64,000 bases of DNA from Paucisalibacillus algeriensis (GTDB lineage: Bacteria; Bacillota; Bacilli; Bacillales; Amphibacillaceae), in assembly GCF_000577245.1 (NCBI RefSeq), contig NZ_CBYO010000007.1, positions 1 to 64,000 on the forward strand. Direction: 5' to 3'. A program made the translations under genes and the position numbers. Under the pieces are notes generated by a model that made no database searches, was not told where the DNA came from, and saw only the letters and a list, made by a program, of their open reading frames with translations. Below are positions 63,860 to 64,000 of this stretch, in pieces. Within the stretch, counting starts at the first letter, position 1. Each line of letters begins with the position of its first letter.

Positions 63860-64000
63860 TCATACAATAGTAAAAAAATTGCCCAAAAGCTCCGATATTT
63901 TTTGAGAATAATAGAGAACCTCTTGTTTCATCAACTCAAACTTCTCATCATTTAGACGCATGATTGGTGCCGAAACACTAACAGCAGCAATGATATTTCC
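63860..64000 (-). CDS. IclR-family regulator, C-terminal fragment at the window edge
   Basis: The last 46 residues, reading GNIIAAVSVSAPIMRLNDEK from the edge and ending FTIV, match the C-terminus of the IclR effector-binding domain. The rest lies beyond the right edge. It is on the same strand as, and upstream of, the sugar-acid operon, so a KdgR-like role is likely. Confidence 0.8.
   Translation of the reverse strand, partial: GNIIAAVSVSAPIMRLNDEKFELMKQEVLYYSQKISELLGNFFTIV

Overview
The window is a low-GC, Gram-positive chromosome segment. It most resembles a spore-forming, salt-tolerant Bacillaceae (Oceanobacillus/Virgibacillus/Ornithinibacillus-like), though the genus is inference. Evidence includes strong AGGAGG-type ribosome binding sites, many TTG starts, spore photoproduct lyase (splA-splB), a PRD-regulated mannitol PTS, TPP and cobalamin riboswitches, ECF transporters, CcpA-type cre sites, an ectoine synthase and an rRNA promoter of Bacillus type. 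No phage, conjugative element or CRISPR array was seen.

Layout. 1-0.5 kb: promoter and leader of an rRNA operon that reads leftward out of the window. 0.5-2.2 kb: alaR-alaT. 2.4-8.6 kb: nagB, then mtlA-mtlR-mtlF-mtlD. 9.0-9.5 kb: a small protein made of 16-residue DVLG repeats. 9.7-13.0 kb: NhaC-type transporter, saccharopine-dehydrogenase-like enzyme and a convergent GntR/FCD regulator. 13.3-16.7 kb: an orphan ectoine synthase gene divergent from a sodium/solute symporter and an amidase. 16.9-20.4 kb: a decayed gene, a TcaA/YvbJ-like zinc-ribbon protein and a second zinc-ribbon membrane protein. 20.5-24.5 kb: TPP riboswitch and a YkoEDC-type ECF transporter operon with a signal-less Thi5/ThiY-like protein. 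24.5-29.7 kb: acetate kinase remnant, acyl-CoA synthetase, a 35-residue ORF, a UPF0324 membrane protein and splAB.

29.7-31.2 kb holds a RAYT-type (REP-associated) transposase and a membrane protein, embedded in 27-bp palindromic repeats. 31.3-38.2 kb is a cobalamin-riboswitch operon: a wall-anchored transcobalamin-like protein, a related lipoprotein and a complete ECF transporter. I judge this the most interesting system in the window. It looks like a Gram-positive vitamin B12 capture-and-import chain whose extracellular parts have the same kinds of domains as animal intrinsic factor.

38.3-39.4 kb: a sarcosine-oxidase-like flavoprotein. 39.8-49.3 kb: a sugar ABC transporter, a ROK kinase fused to an RpiR regulator, DUF4127, NanE, an FAD oxidoreductase and an esterase, probably an amino-sugar (ManNAc-linked) catabolic operon. 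49.3-50.6 kb: mobile-element relics and a TSUP permease. 50.7-54.9 kb: beta-glucoside PTS, LicT-type antiterminator and phospho-beta-glucosidase, behind a RAT/terminator leader. 55.1-55.8 kb: a metallophosphoesterase. 56.0-64.0 kb (minus strand): an IclR regulator (partial), tripartite transporter TctCBA, an enolase-superfamily dehydratase, a phosphodiesterase-like protein, KDG kinase and KDPG aldolase. This forms a route from an imported sugar acid to pyruvate and glyceraldehyde 3-phosphate.

Most modules are uptake-plus-catabolism units with their own regulator. GGGACA-type palindromes recur in intergenic gaps from about 24 kb to 55 kb. In one place they form the end of a coding sequence, and in another they abut a start codon.
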